A DNA stretch of 64,000 bases, from NCBI GenBank assembly GCA_016715945.1, contig JADJXJ010000003.1, forward strand, positions 434,001 through 498,000. The letters run 5' to 3'. This document shows positions 9,067 through 19,153 of this stretch, piece after piece; position 1 is the stretch's first letter, and each line of letters starts with the position of its first letter. The notes under the pieces are model-generated. The model did not search any database and was not told the origin of the DNA. It worked only from the letters and a program-made list of their open reading frames with translations. A program made the translations under genes and the position numbers. The DNA comes from Bacteroidota bacterium. Lineage in GTDB: Bacteria; Bacteroidota; Bacteroidia; Bacteroidales; F082.

Positions 9067-12000
9067 ATGAGAAAAATTACCTTGTTGCTGGCCTGCATCT
9101 TTTTTTCCATGCAGGTTGTGCTCGCTCAACGCGTAATCACCGGTACGGTGACGAGCGCTGAGGATGGTAGTGGCATTCCGGGCGTAACGGTGGTCGTCAA
9201 GGGCACCACGGTCGGAACTACTACCAACCTCGACGGTAAGTATCAGCTCGATGTGCCGGCCAATGCCCGCACCCTGGTCTTCTCCTTTGTGGGATTGCAG
9301 ACTCAGGAAGTGGACATTGCAGGCCGTTCGCTGATCAATGTATCCATGCAGGCCGATGTGAAGGCGCTCGAAGAGATCGTTGTGGTCGGCTACGGTGTGC
9401 AGACACGTCGCGACGTTTCGGGCTCTGTGTCCAAGGTTAAAGGCGAAAACCTGCGCACCATCCCGGTTCAAACCTTCGACATGGCCTTGCAAGGAAAGGC
9501 AGCCGGTGTGACGGTAACCGTGCCCAATGCCGTGCTTGGCAACCCGCCTGTAATCAGGGTGCGTGGCGTAAACTCCATCTCGGGCAGTTCGAGTCCCTTG
9601 TATGTGATTGATGGCGTACCGGTGTTCACCGGCGACTTTGGCCGCAATGCCACCCCGGTCAACCCCCTGGCCGACATCAACCCTGCCGATATCGAGAGTA
9701 TCGAAGTACTCAAAGACGCCTCGGCCACCGCCATCTACGGTTCACGTGCTGCCAATGGTGTAGTTCTTGTTACTACCCGCCGCGGACAGCAGGGCAAAGT
9801 AACCGTTACCTATGATGTCTCCGTAGGTTGGAACTCCCCCTACCGCCTCTACGACCTCATGGATGCGTATCAATTTGTAGAAACCAAAAACAAGGCACGC
9901 GAAAATGCCGGACTTGCTCCTGCATATCAGCTCGACACCATTGATGGCAAGGTGGTCAATACCAACTGGAACGACGTAGTTTACCGCACTGGTTTCCAGC
10001 ATAGCCATGCCCTTTCGGTTTCGGGTGCAAGCCCCAACACTACTTACAATTTCTCGGCCGGATATTCCAATACAGATGGTATCATCCGCACCAACCAGCT
10101 TGAGCGCCGCAGCTTCCGCTTCAACATCGACCACAAAGTAAGCAAAGCCTTCACAGTGGGCGGTAGTGCTGGCTACACCAACACCTTTGCCAATGCACCC
10201 CAGACAGGTTCGATTGCAGGTGCAAACTTCGCAACCGCTGGTGCCGGACGTCTGGCATTTGTGACCGCGCCCATCGTGCCGGTTATGCTGCCCAATGGCG
10301 ATTATAACATCGACTACCCCAACAACCGTGTGGGTCTTCGCAAAAATACCCAGCCTGTAGGCTTCTTCCATCCGCAGTTCCTTTTCGACAAGAATTACAA
10401 CAATGCCCAAAGCGACCGTGTGCTGGGATCGTTCTTTGCCAACCTTGAAGTTTACAAGAACCTCTTCCTGCGCACTACCTATGGCATCGACTACAGCCAG
10501 ATCGAGTCCAAGACCTTCTGGCACCCCCTGCACGGTGATGGCCGCACCAACGGTGGCGAAGCCTATAACTATTTCGACCGCCGCAAGCGCTGGAACTGGA
10601 CCAATACCCTCAATTATTCAACCACAATTGCCGAAAAACTCAATACTGCATTTCTGCTTGGTTTGGAAGAACAGTACACCCAGTTTGACGGCTGGTCGGG
10701 CCGCAGAACCGGACTTGCCGACCCCTTCTTCCAGGACTATCAGGGCTCGTTTACCACACCTCAGCAACCCCCGGCAGCGCTGTTGAGCGAAAACTTCTTT
10801 ACTTCAACCTTCGGACGTATCAATCTGAATTGGGACAGGAAGTACTACCTTGAAGCATCGCTCCGCCGCGACGGTTTCTCAGGTCTCGCTCCGGGCAACA
10901 AATACGGTAACTTCGGTGGTGCCAGCCTCATGTGGAACATTTCGAATGAAGGCTTCTTCCAGGAAAGCGGACTCGGCCAACTGTTCTCCGATCTTCGTAT
11001 CAAAGGCTCATACGGAAGGGTTGGTAACATTAGTGGTGTAAGCGATTTTGCTTCGTTGTTCCTTTATGCTGCTGGAACCTATAACGGCAATGCCAGCCTC
11101 TTCTTCAACCAGGCCGGTAACCTTGACCTGCAGTGGGAAACTTCCAACAAAATGGACGTAGGTCTGGCATGGGCAATCATGAACGACCGCTTCCAGTTTG
11201 AGCTGAACTATTTCCACAACAACCAGAACGGCCTCATCCTCAACGTACCCCAGTCGCCTTCAAAAGGTATCCCAGGCAATACCCTGCCTATGAACGTCGG
11301 TGCCATGGTGAACTCCGGTATCGAATTCCAGCTCACCAGCGTCAACGTCCGCAACAATAAACTCGACTGGACAACAACCTTCAACTTCAACTATCTGAAG
11401 AACGAAGTTACTGAGCTCGCCGACGGTGTACCATATATAGTAGGTGTAACCCAGCTCGAAACTACCAACCGTACCCTTGTTGGTTATCCAGTAGGTTCAA
11501 TCTGGGGTGTGGAAACCGGTGGTGTTGACCCGCAAACCGGTCGCCGTATCTTCTATCGTCGCGACAAAGACCCGAACACTGGAGAAATTACCAAAACCAA
11601 GGTTTACTTCGACTTCAGCAAGCCTGCAGCACAGCGCTGGCAGCTCGAAGACGGTACCTTCTCCCGTCCGATCGACATTGCCAACGATGGTACCGTGCTG
11701 GGAAGCGCCATCCCGAAGTTCTTCGGCGGTATGGACAACAACCTGACTTTTGGCAACCTCGATTTCAACATGGGTCTTACCTATGCACTGGGCTTCTATG
11801 TGTACAACGGCTCAAAAGCCGGTCTGCGCGACCAGCGTAACTGGAACAACTCTGCCGAAGTGGCCGAGACCTACTGGAAGAACCCTGGCGACATTACCGA
11901 CATTCCCAAGCCTATCTGGGGCGACAATATCTCCAACGGCTCCACCATGGTTCAGTCGCAGAACGTTGAAAAAGGTGACTACCTGAAAGTCCGCAACATC

Positions 12001-12219
12001 GGCCTTGGTTACACCCTTAAAAACGACTTCCTGCGCAAGAACAGCATCAACAGGGTAAGGTTCTATGCTCAGATGTTCAATGCCTTTGTTTTCACCGGCT
12101 ACACCGGAGCTGACCCCGAAATCTCCTCCAATGGCGATGCCAACCTCACCCCTGGTGTGGACAGGAACACTGTGCCTCAGGCCAGAACCATCTCATTCGG
12201 TATGAACCTGGTATTCTAA
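9067..12219 (+). CDS. SusC/RagA family TonB-linked outer membrane protein (first pair)
   Basis: This 1050-residue outer-membrane transporter has a signal peptide (1-20, cleavage after VLAQ), a CarboxypepD_reg-like domain (about 22-105: VITGTVTSAEDG...GIPGVTVVVKGTT), a TonB-dependent plug (about 115-230: EIVVVGYGVQ, YVIDGVPV, IESIEVLKDASATAIYGSRAANGVVLVTT) and a 22-strand barrel ending SFGMNLVF with terminal Phe. SusC proteins import glycans or peptides with a SusD lid lipoprotein, powered by TonB-ExbBD. The susD partner starts 19 bases after the stop. No glycoside hydrolase, peptidase or sigma/anti-sigma pair lies next to it, so the substrate is unknown. The start region shares a 30-base leader with the second susC (one mismatch). 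Confidence 0.95.
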   Translation: MRKITLLLACIFFSMQVVLAQRVITGTVTSAEDGSGIPGVTVVVKGTTVGTTTNLDGKYQLDVPANARTLVFSFVGLQTQEVDIAGRSLINVSMQADVKALEEIVVVGYGVQTRRDVSGSVSKVKGENLRTIPVQTFDMALQGKAAGVTVTVPNAVLGNPPVIRVRGVNSISGSSSPLYVIDGVPVFTGDFGRNATPVNPLADINPADIESIEVLKDASATAIYGSRAANGVVLVTTRRGQQGKVTVTYDVSVGWNSPYRLYDLMDAYQFVETKNKARENAGLAPAYQLDTIDGKVVNTNWNDVVYRTGFQHSHALSVSGASPNTTYNFSAGYSNTDGIIRTNQLERRSFRFNIDHKVSKAFTVGGSAGYTNTFANAPQTGSIAGANFATAGAGRLAFVTAPIVPVMLPNGDYNIDYPNNRVGLRKNTQPVGFFHPQFLFDKNYNNAQSDRVLGSFFANLEVYKNLFLRTTYGIDYSQIESKTFWHPLHGDGRTNGGEAYNYFDRRKRWNWTNTLNYSTTIAEKLNTAFLLGLEEQYTQFDGWSGRRTGLADPFFQDYQGSFTTPQQPPAALLSENFFTSTFGRINLNWDRKYYLEASLRRDGFSGLAPGNKYGNFGGASLMWNISNEGFFQESGLGQLFSDLRIKGSYGRVGNISGVSDFASLFLYAAGTYNGNASLFFNQAGNLDLQWETSNKMDVGLAWAIMNDRFQFELNYFHNNQNGLILNVPQSPSKGIPGNTLPMNVGAMVNSGIEFQLTSVNVRNNKLDWTTTFNFNYLKNEVTELADGVPYIVGVTQLETTNRTLVGYPVGSIWGVETGGVDPQTGRRIFYRRDKDPNTGEITKTKVYFDFSKPAAQRWQLEDGTFSRPIDIANDGTVLGSAIPKFFGGMDNNLTFGNLDFNMGLTYALGFYVYNGSKAGLRDQRNWNNSAEVAETYWKNPGDITDIPKPIWGDNISNGSTMVQSQNVEKGDYLKVRNIGLGYTLKNDFLRKNSINRVRFYAQMFNAFVFTGYTGADPEISSNGDANLTPGVDRNTVPQARTISFGMNLVF

Positions 12220-12238
12220 TTTAAAATTGATCAATCAC

Positions 12239-13732
12239 ATGAAAAGAAATATCACATATTCCGCACTGGTTTTGCTGATAGCGATGGTGTTCACCTCGTG
12301 CCACAAGGATTTGCTCGACCCGACACCTCGCACATCCATCTCCGACAGAACAGCTTTTGAAACCCGCGACCGCATTGTCGGACAGGTAAATGGAATTTAT
12401 GCTTCATTCAAAAATGGCCAATACCTGGGTGGTCGCTATCTGGTTTACAACGACATCCGCAGCGATGACTTCCTCAACCTGCAGCAAAATGGTGTTACAG
12501 GTCTGCTCACCTGGGGCCACAACCTGACCCCCAGCACCAACGAAGTGCAGAACCTCTGGGATGCGGTGTATGCTGCCATTGGTCGCATCAACCTCTTTCT
12601 CGACGGAATGGAAGAAAACAAGCAGAATATCCTGTCGAAAAACCTCCTCACCGAAGCCGAGTTCAATCAGTTCAAAGGCGAAGCCCTTGCACTGCGCGGT
12701 CTGGCTTACTTCCACCTGTCGCAGCTCTATGCCCGTCCCTACAAACAAGACGCCAATGGACTGGGGATGGTATTGCGTCTGAAATTCGTGAAGTCGGGCG
12801 CCGAGAACGATATGGCTCGCTCCACTATTAGTGAAACCTATCAGCAGATCCTTTCCGACCTTAACGAGGCCGAAAATCTGCTTCCCGCAGTTTCCGGCGA
12901 TAATGATGTGGCCAAGGTTACCCGTATCCACAAGGGATCTGTGGCTGCCATCAAGTCGCGTGTGTACCTGCACATGGAAAACTGGGATAAGGTGATCGAA
13001 GAAGCCAACAAGCTTGTTTCGGCCAATGCGCCCTTCACTGCACCCTCAGGTGTGGCTTATGCCCTGGCCGACAATTTCGAGAGCATCTTCCGTCCGCCCT
13101 ACACCACAAGCGAGTCCATCTTCAGCATGCCCATGTCGGCCACTGAGCTCCCCGGCACACAAAACGGCCTGGCACATTACTTCTCTGTTTCCAAAACCGG
13201 AATGCAGATCGGAAACAATGAGTATCCCATCAACCAGCAAAGTGTGCTTTGGACCAGCACGGTGTTCCCTGCCGACGACTTCCGCAAGAATTTTGTTGAG
13301 CCCCACACCATCGGTGGAACCGGACATATTTTCCTCAAGAAATACATGTCTTTCCCTCACACCGACTTTGTGCCTGTAATTCGGTATGCCGAAGTGCTGC
13401 TCAACCTTGCTGAAGCAGAAGCAATGAAAGCCTGGCCCAGCAACAGGGCTGTCGCTTTGCTCAACGCAGTGTTCAAACGCTCCAATCCCAATGCAGCCGA
13501 CCTTAGCGCAGCCGACTTTGCCAACCGCGATGCTTTCATGAGCCGCCTGATGCTCGAGCGCAACCTCGAGTTCCTTGGCGAAGGTCTCCGCAGCATGGAT
13601 GTTACCCGCAAACTTCAGCCATTTGCTGCCAAGGGAACCGTGCCTTCTGTTCCGGTAAGCTCGGTAGCCTATGTTTGGCCCATTCCGCAAAATGAGCTCA
13701 ATACTAACAGGCTGATTCAGGAAAACCCCTGA
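12239..13732 (+). CDS. SusD/RagB family nutrient-binding outer membrane lipoprotein (first pair)
   Basis: It encodes 497 residues from ATG 12239, with a lipoprotein signal peptide (VLLIAMVFTSC, lipidated Cys about residue 22). The SusD N-terminal part follows (LLDPTPRTSISDRTAF), with tetratricopeptide-like helices (LRGLAYFHLSQLYARPY, YQQILSDLNEAENLLP) and the C-terminal RagB domain (VIRYAEVLLNLAEAEA, LMLERNLEFLGEGLRSMDVTRK, YVWPIPQNELNTN). It forms the hinged surface lid of the upstream SusC transporter and binds the ligand. The TTG at 12227 is in frame but less likely. A strong terminator follows, closing this two-gene unit. Confidence 0.94.
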   Translation: MKRNITYSALVLLIAMVFTSCHKDLLDPTPRTSISDRTAFETRDRIVGQVNGIYASFKNGQYLGGRYLVYNDIRSDDFLNLQQNGVTGLLTWGHNLTPSTNEVQNLWDAVYAAIGRINLFLDGMEENKQNILSKNLLTEAEFNQFKGEALALRGLAYFHLSQLYARPYKQDANGLGMVLRLKFVKSGAENDMARSTISETYQQILSDLNEAENLLPAVSGDNDVAKVTRIHKGSVAAIKSRVYLHMENWDKVIEEANKLVSANAPFTAPSGVAYALADNFESIFRPPYTTSESIFSMPMSATELPGTQNGLAHYFSVSKTGMQIGNNEYPINQQSVLWTSTVFPADDFRKNFVEPHTIGGTGHIFLKKYMSFPHTDFVPVIRYAEVLLNLAEAEAMKAWPSNRAVALLNAVFKRSNPNAADLSAADFANRDAFMSRLMLERNLEFLGEGLRSMDVTRKLQPFAAKGTVPSVPVSSVAYVWPIPQNELNTNRLIQENP

Positions 13733-13751
13733 TAATCAGCCATGAATACTG

Positions 13752-13785
13752 AAAAAGCGACCCTGAACAGGGGTCGCTTTTTTTG
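13752..13785 (+). terminator. Rho-independent terminator after the first susD
   Basis: Stem GCGACCC / GGGTCGC with a 7-base loop, flanked by an A-run and a run of seven T. It separates the two susCD units. Confidence 0.85.
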
Positions 13786-13880
13786 TGCAACCTTTTGAGT
13801 GGTAACTTAGTCTAATAAAAATATTTCGCACTAATGCTTCGCTATACCATTGTTCTGATTAATTTTCCTAAAACTTTTTA

Positions 13881-13914
13881 TTTGGATTATTTGAAGTTTT
13901 ATTCGTTAAATTAG
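13881..13914 (+). promoter_or_regulatory. Candidate promoter of the second susC
   Basis: TTTG at 13881-13884 and TAAATTAG at 13907-13914 (one mismatch to TAnnTTTG), spaced 22 bases, slightly longer than the usual 19-21. It would give a leader of about 60 bases. Confidence 0.35.
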
Positions 13915-13982
13915 CGACCGCTTTGGAAAGGAAGATCATTTTATGATTGTTTAACTACCTAAATTAACCAAAATTCACCAGT

Positions 13983-16900
13983 ATGAGAAAAATTGCTGTT
14001 TTGTTGGTGTTCTTGATTGCTGCCGGCATGAGTAGTGCCTTTGCGCAAACAAGAACCGTGTCTGGTAAAGTTACCAGTTCTCAGGATGGTATGGGGATTC
14101 CCGGTGTGACGGTCGTTGTCAAAGGCACGACCATCGGGGCCATAACCGACCTGGACGGGAAGTATCAGATCAATGTGCGTCCGGAGCACCGGACACTGGT
14201 CTTCTCCTATGTTTCGATGAGGACAGTGGAGGTGCCCCTGGGTAATCAGACCAGTATCAACGTTGTGATGGAGCCAGACGTGTTCCAGATCGACGAAGTG
14301 GTCGTCACGGCCATCGGCGTATCGCGCGAGAGCAAAGCGCTGGGTTATGCCGTTCAGTCGGTTGGCTCGGATGCTATTGTGCGCTCGGCTGCCACAAACC
14401 CCATCAATGCACTTACTGGAAAGGTTGCCGGTGTGCAAATCATCAACTCTTCCGGAGCTGCAGGTGCGTCTTCGTTTATGACCATCCGTGGTACGGCTTC
14501 CATCACCGGCAACAACCAGCCCTTGTTCGTTATTGATGGTGTGCCGATCGACAACTCGCAGCTTACCTCCGGTAACCCGGACGATGGAAGCAACAACCTC
14601 CTTTATGGTGTAGCACTTTCTAACCGCGTGGTTGACCTCAACCCTGAAGACATCGAGAGTGTAAACATCCTCAAAGGCGGTGCTGCAACTGCGCTCTACG
14701 GTCTGCGTGCAGCAAACGGCGCTGTGATTATTACCACCAAAAAGGGTTCGGCTTCTTCGGGCAGAAGGTCGAGCGTGGCTTTCAACAGCTCGGTTACTTT
14801 TGAGCAGGTTTCCCAATTGCCCGAGATGCAAAATAAATATGCCCAGGGTGTTGGAACATACAGCCCCACAACAACTGCAGTCTGGGGTCCGGCCCTGGCT
14901 GACCTGCGATTCGACGGAGCTACCGATAATCCTTATTATCCACAAGGTAACATCGTTCCAGCTGCCAATGCTCCTGCAGGTGCGTTGCCAGTGCCGGCTT
15001 ACGACAATGTCGGCAACTTCTTCCAGACAGGTGTCGCCTACAATAACTCCATTGCCATCAGTGGCGGAAGCGACAACAACTCCTATTACCTTTCGATTGC
15101 AAACTCTTCCAATAAAGGTGTTGTGCCGAACAATACCTTCGACAGGACTAATATTTCGCTCAACAGCGAAAGCAAGCTTTCCGATAAGTTCAAGTCGGAG
15201 ACCAGGCTTGCCTATACCAATTCGGGTGGTATCCGAATCCAGCAAGGATCGAATACCTCGGGTGTGATGCTTGCCCTCATGCGTATGCCCCCTAACTTCG
15301 ATATAACCGGTGGTTCAGACGACCCGGTAAACGACAGGGCTTCCTACATGCTCCCCGACGGTCGCCAGCGCAATGCTTACCGTGGTGGCGGATACGACAA
15401 CCCCTTCTGGACAGTGAACATGAACCAGTTCAAGGACATTGTAAACCGTCTTACCGGTCACACTGCCCTCAGCTATATGGCAAACGAATGGTTGTCGGTA
15501 ACATACCGTATTGGTACCGACTGGTACAGCGATCGCCGCAAACAATTCTTTGCTCGTGGTTCGCGCACTGCACCCAACGGCCGCATTTATGAACAACAAT
15601 TCTTTGTTCAGGACATTAACTCCGACCTGCTTTTCAATATCAACAAGAAAATCAACGAGGACATCACTTTCAATGCCCTCCTTGGTCAGAACATGTTCCA
15701 GACCTCGTTCCAAAACCTCTACGTTCAGGGAGATGACCTGACTGTTCCGGAGTTCTATCACCTCTCGAATGCAGCTACCTACATCACACGTGAATCCAAA
15801 TCGAGAAAGCGCACAGCTGCCATTTTTGCCGACCTTGGCATTTCGTACAAGAACATGCTGTATTTTAATGCCACAGGCCGCAACGAATGGTCAACCACCC
15901 TGCCGGAAGAAAACAACTCCTTCTTCTTCCCATCGTTCAACGGTTCGTTTGTATTTACCGAACTGCCCGCATTGAAAGACAATGCAGTGCTTCCTTACGG
16001 TAAAATAAGGGCTTCGTATGCCATCATTGCCAATGATGCATTTGCATACGGAACGCTTTCCACCTTTACTGGTGCAGCTTTTGCCGATGGCTGGACCGAT
16101 GGTATCAGCTTCCCCTTCCTCGGACAACCCGGATTCACACTCTCGACAACCTTGCCAAATAGTGAGCTGGAACCCGAGTTCCTGAAATCATTCGAAGTTG
16201 GTTTCGATCTTAAATTCTTTAAAAACCGATTGGGCCTCGATTTCACCTGGTACGACAACAAGAACGAAAAACTCATCCTTTCGGTGCCGATTGCCAAGTC
16301 GTCGGGCTACTATGCTGCCAACCTGAACGCAGCTACAATGGTGAGCAAAGGTATTGAGCTTACCTTGCGCGGTGTGCCGGTTCAAACCAAAAACCTGAAT
16401 TGGAACATTGATGTGAACTTTACCAAGAACGTGAACGAAGTTCTCCAACTGGCTGAGGGTGTTGAAAACGTATTCCTGGCAGGTTTTGTGGGTTCGCAAA
16501 CACGTGCCGTTGTAGGTCAGCCTTATGGAAGCATTTTTGGCAACGACTGGAAACGTGATGCCAATGGCAATATCCTGATTGTGGACGATCCAAACGCATG
16601 GAACTACGGTTATCCTGAAAGCGATGAGGATGAAACCAACCTTGGTAATGTGATGCCCGACTGGACGATGGGTATCAACAACAGCCTGAGCTGGAAGGGC
16701 TTGTCGCTCAGCTTCCTGTTCGACATCAAGAAAGGCGGCAAGATGTGGAATGGCACCAAAGGCGCCATGTACTTCTTCGGTACACACAAAGACACCGAAT
16801 CGCGCGGAGATGGCGCTGTTTATGTGTTTGAAGGTGTGAAAATGTCGAACGGACAACCCAATGATATCAAGGTAGCTAAGGATATCGACTGGTATCGCAA

Positions 16901-17192
16901 TGGCGAAGGTAGCGGCTTCACCGGACCTGCCGGGCAGTTTGTGGAAAGCACCGACTGGGTGCGTCTGCGTGAGCTGACCCTCTCATACGCCCTGAACCGC
17001 TCGCTGCTCACCAAAACCTTCCTCAACAGTGCCGAAGTGTTCTTTACCGGCCGCAACCTCTGGCTGAGCACACCATACACCGGTGTCGATCCCGAAACCA
17101 GCCTTATTGGCGCTGGCAACGGACAGGGTCTCGACTACTTCAACATGCCTGGCGTGAAGAGTTACACATTTGGTTTGCGCCTTACGCTGTAA
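13983..17192 (+). CDS. SusC/RagA family TonB-linked outer membrane protein (second pair)
   Basis: This 1069-residue paralogue of the first SusC has a signal peptide (1-21, ending AFAQ), CarboxypepD_reg-like domain (VSGKVTSSQDG...GIPGVTVVVKGTTIG), plug (DEVVVTAIGVSRESKALGY, FVIDGVPID, IESVNILKGGAATALYGLRAANGAVIITTKKG) and a barrel ending SYTFGLRLTL. The ALGYAVQSV plug type and longer extracellular inserts set it apart from the first copy, so it likely takes a different ligand. The partner susD starts 29 bases downstream. It has its own promoter region after a terminator, so the two susCD units are probably controlled separately. Confidence 0.95.
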   Translation: MRKIAVLLVFLIAAGMSSAFAQTRTVSGKVTSSQDGMGIPGVTVVVKGTTIGAITDLDGKYQINVRPEHRTLVFSYVSMRTVEVPLGNQTSINVVMEPDVFQIDEVVVTAIGVSRESKALGYAVQSVGSDAIVRSAATNPINALTGKVAGVQIINSSGAAGASSFMTIRGTASITGNNQPLFVIDGVPIDNSQLTSGNPDDGSNNLLYGVALSNRVVDLNPEDIESVNILKGGAATALYGLRAANGAVIITTKKGSASSGRRSSVAFNSSVTFEQVSQLPEMQNKYAQGVGTYSPTTTAVWGPALADLRFDGATDNPYYPQGNIVPAANAPAGALPVPAYDNVGNFFQTGVAYNNSIAISGGSDNNSYYLSIANSSNKGVVPNNTFDRTNISLNSESKLSDKFKSETRLAYTNSGGIRIQQGSNTSGVMLALMRMPPNFDITGGSDDPVNDRASYMLPDGRQRNAYRGGGYDNPFWTVNMNQFKDIVNRLTGHTALSYMANEWLSVTYRIGTDWYSDRRKQFFARGSRTAPNGRIYEQQFFVQDINSDLLFNINKKINEDITFNALLGQNMFQTSFQNLYVQGDDLTVPEFYHLSNAATYITRESKSRKRTAAIFADLGISYKNMLYFNATGRNEWSTTLPEENNSFFFPSFNGSFVFTELPALKDNAVLPYGKIRASYAIIANDAFAYGTLSTFTGAAFADGWTDGISFPFLGQPGFTLSTTLPNSELEPEFLKSFEVGFDLKFFKNRLGLDFTWYDNKNEKLILSVPIAKSSGYYAANLNAATMVSKGIELTLRGVPVQTKNLNWNIDVNFTKNVNEVLQLAEGVENVFLAGFVGSQTRAVVGQPYGSIFGNDWKRDANGNILIVDDPNAWNYGYPESDEDETNLGNVMPDWTMGINNSLSWKGLSLSFLFDIKKGGKMWNGTKGAMYFFGTHKDTESRGDGAVYVFEGVKMSNGQPNDIKVAKDIDWYRNGEGSGFTGPAGQFVESTDWVRLRELTLSYALNRSLLTKTFLNSAEVFFTGRNLWLSTPYTGVDPETSLIGAGNGQGLDYFNMPGVKSYTFGLRLTL

Positions 17193-17221
17193 TCAATCAC
17201 CAATGTTGACAAAACACTAAC

Positions 17222-18619
17222 ATGAAAAATTTTAAGAAAATGAGAAACAATATCATCAAAAGCGTTAGTCTGTTTCTGTTGATTGCAGTGATGATTTCGG
17301 GCTGCAAAAAATGGATTGATACAGACATCAACAAGAACCCCAACAACCCTGCCGACGTTTCGATGGCACTGCTGTTGCCTGCCACCCAGGGGGGGCTTGC
17401 CTATGTGATTGGTGGCGACCACAGCCGCGTGTCGGGCATGTGGATGCAGCACCTCTCAGGCGTTGACCGCCAGTCGGCAGCGCTCGAGCGTTATTCGGTG
17501 CTCGAATCTGACCAGAACAACCTCTGGAATACACTCTATGCCGAAATTCTGAAGAACCTTGACATCCTGGTAAAAAAGGCTGTCGATCAGAATGCGCCTC
17601 ATTTTGAAGGTGTTGGCAAGATCATGACTGCCTATACCCTTGGTATGATTACCGACGTTTGGGGCGATGCACCCTACAGCGATGCACTTCAGGGTGAAAC
17701 CGGAAACCTGACCCCCAAATACGATACCCAGGAAAAGCTCTATCAAACCATCAACACCCTCCTGGATGAAGGTATTGCCAAACTGAGCCAGGCCTCTCCT
17801 GTGGGCGCTCCCGTACCCGGCGCAGCCGACCTTGTGTATGCTGGCAACGCTGCCAAATGGGTAGCCCTGGGCAAATCGCTGAAAGTTCGCTATGCCCTCC
17901 ATCTTTCCAAAAGAAATGGCTACGGACCTGTTCGCGACCTGATCAATCAGGGCGGACTGATTGCTGACAACAGCGGCGACTTCCAGATCAATTTCGGAAC
18001 AGCTGCTTCGGCCAACAACCCCCGCTTCCAGTTTGACCAGCAGCGCGGCGATATCCGCGTAGGCAAAAGAATTGTTGACCTGATGAAGGCCAACAACGAC
18101 CCGCGTATTCCCCGTTATTTCGACAAGAAATCGGCTGACGAATACGTTGGTTCCGGCCCGGGCGAAAACAACGTGAATGCCGCATGGATCGGACCCGCCT
18201 ATGCCTCGAACAACTCGCCAGTGTTCCTCATGAACTACTTCGAAGTAAAATTCATCGAGGCCGAGGCCTTCTTCGAAACAGATAAAGCAAGGGCTGCAAC
18301 TGCCTACAACGATGCAGTCAAAGCTTCGCTTGCAAAGCATGGCGTGAGCAATGCTGCATGGGAGGCTGACAATGCCAGCGAAACGGCCAGCTCCATCACC
18401 ATGGAAAAGATCATGACCGGCAAATATATTGCCATGTTTATGAGCTCCGAAACCTGGGTTGACTGGCGCCGCACCGGTATGCCCTCGCTTGCCCTTCCGG
18501 CTGGTGTAGTTGGTGATCAGACGCCCCGTCGTTACCTCTATCCTACCGACGAACGTCTGTATAACCCCAACATGCCTGCCGGTCTCACCGTGACGAACAA
18601 GGTTTGGTGGGATCAGTAA
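17222..18619 (+). CDS. SusD-like lipoprotein, SusD-like_2 type (second pair)
   Basis: This 465-residue surface lipoprotein has a signal peptide ending in LIAVMISGC (Cys about residue 26). The order of features is that of the SusD-like_2 family rather than classical SusD: DTDINKNPNNPADVSMALLLPATQGGLAY, a helical core with YTLGMITDVWGDAPYSDALQGE, KWVALGKSLKVRYALHLSK, FLMNYFEVKFIEAEA, and EKIMTGKYIAMFMSSETWVDWRRTG near the C-terminus. It acts as lid and ligand binder for the second SusC. Starts at 17222 or 17240 are both ATG and both keep the lipobox. The two SusD proteins belong to different subfamilies, which argues for different substrates. Confidence 0.92.
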   Translation: MKNFKKMRNNIIKSVSLFLLIAVMISGCKKWIDTDINKNPNNPADVSMALLLPATQGGLAYVIGGDHSRVSGMWMQHLSGVDRQSAALERYSVLESDQNNLWNTLYAEILKNLDILVKKAVDQNAPHFEGVGKIMTAYTLGMITDVWGDAPYSDALQGETGNLTPKYDTQEKLYQTINTLLDEGIAKLSQASPVGAPVPGAADLVYAGNAAKWVALGKSLKVRYALHLSKRNGYGPVRDLINQGGLIADNSGDFQINFGTAASANNPRFQFDQQRGDIRVGKRIVDLMKANNDPRIPRYFDKKSADEYVGSGPGENNVNAAWIGPAYASNNSPVFLMNYFEVKFIEAEAFFETDKARAATAYNDAVKASLAKHGVSNAAWEADNASETASSITMEKIMTGKYIAMFMSSETWVDWRRTGMPSLALPAGVVGDQTPRRYLYPTDERLYNPNMPAGLTVTNKVWWDQ

Positions 18620-18640
18620 AATCAGTATTGATAGCTAATT

Positions 18641-18680
18641 AACAGGGGAGGCTGCCAGTCAGGCAGCCTCCCCTGTTTAT
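18641..18680 (+). terminator. Strong hairpin terminator after the second susD
   Basis: A perfect 16-bp stem (18641-18656 with 18662-18677) with a 5-base loop, followed by TTATG. The T-tract is short, so it may mainly stabilise the mRNA end or stop transcription from both sides. Confidence 0.75.
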
Positions 18681-18688
18681 GTTGGGCA

Positions 18689-18717
18689 ATAAAAAAAGCT
18701 CCCGATCAGGAGCTTTT
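18689..18717 (-). terminator. ssrA Rho-independent terminator
   Basis: Read on the minus strand: stem AAAAGCTCC / GGAGCTTTT and a T-run of seven, directly after the CCA end of tmRNA. Confidence 0.85.
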
Positions 18718-18718
18718 C

Positions 18719-19117
18719 TGGTGGAACTGGCGGGATTCGAACCCGCGTCCAAACAAGGAGCAACCATGCTTTCTACATGCTTAGCCGTTTGTTGGTTTTC
18801 GTACATGGCCTGGAAAACGGCATCCGGAACCATGTCTTAGCTCCTGAATTTCGCCCGGCAGGCGGAGCAACTGCCGGACTATCCCGAACTTGATGTGCAC
18901 CCCGTGCTCAGGCCGGAATCGGGCATCTCCACCTGCGGGATGTCTCGTCAGGGCGCCTTGCACCCCGATTAAGCTTCAATCTACTGTGCTTCGATTAAGC
19001 AGCGAGAGCGTAGTTAGTTTCGCCAATTATTGTTCGCGATCAGGATTTACGAGCGTCATCGCAAGGCTCGGCATGCTTACATAACCACTCTGCTTGCTGT
19101 CAAAACCTGTCAGTCCC
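18719..19117 (-). ncRNA. ssrA: Transfer-messenger RNA (tmRNA)
   Basis: The 3' end (low coordinate) reads GACGCGGGTTCGAATCCCGC then CAGTTCCACCA: a T-arm plus encoded CCA. The 5' end GGGACTG pairs with CAGTTCC to form the 7-bp acceptor stem (one G-U), which fixes the molecule at 399 bases. The tag frame runs from 19024 to 18995 and encodes GETNYALAA then TAA, so stalled proteins would carry A-GETNYALAA with the usual ALAA degradation end. It rescues stalled ribosomes with SmpB. It has its own promoter and terminator and lies between a susD unit and the response-regulator gene. Confidence 0.96.
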
Positions 19118-19153
19118 GTGGTTATAGGGCACTCATCAAATTTTATGCCGATG

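Noticed and set aside
13959..15245. 428-codon minus-strand frame opposite the second susC
   Set aside because: It lies wholly across a certain SusC coding region and reads as His- and Cys-rich shadow sequence.
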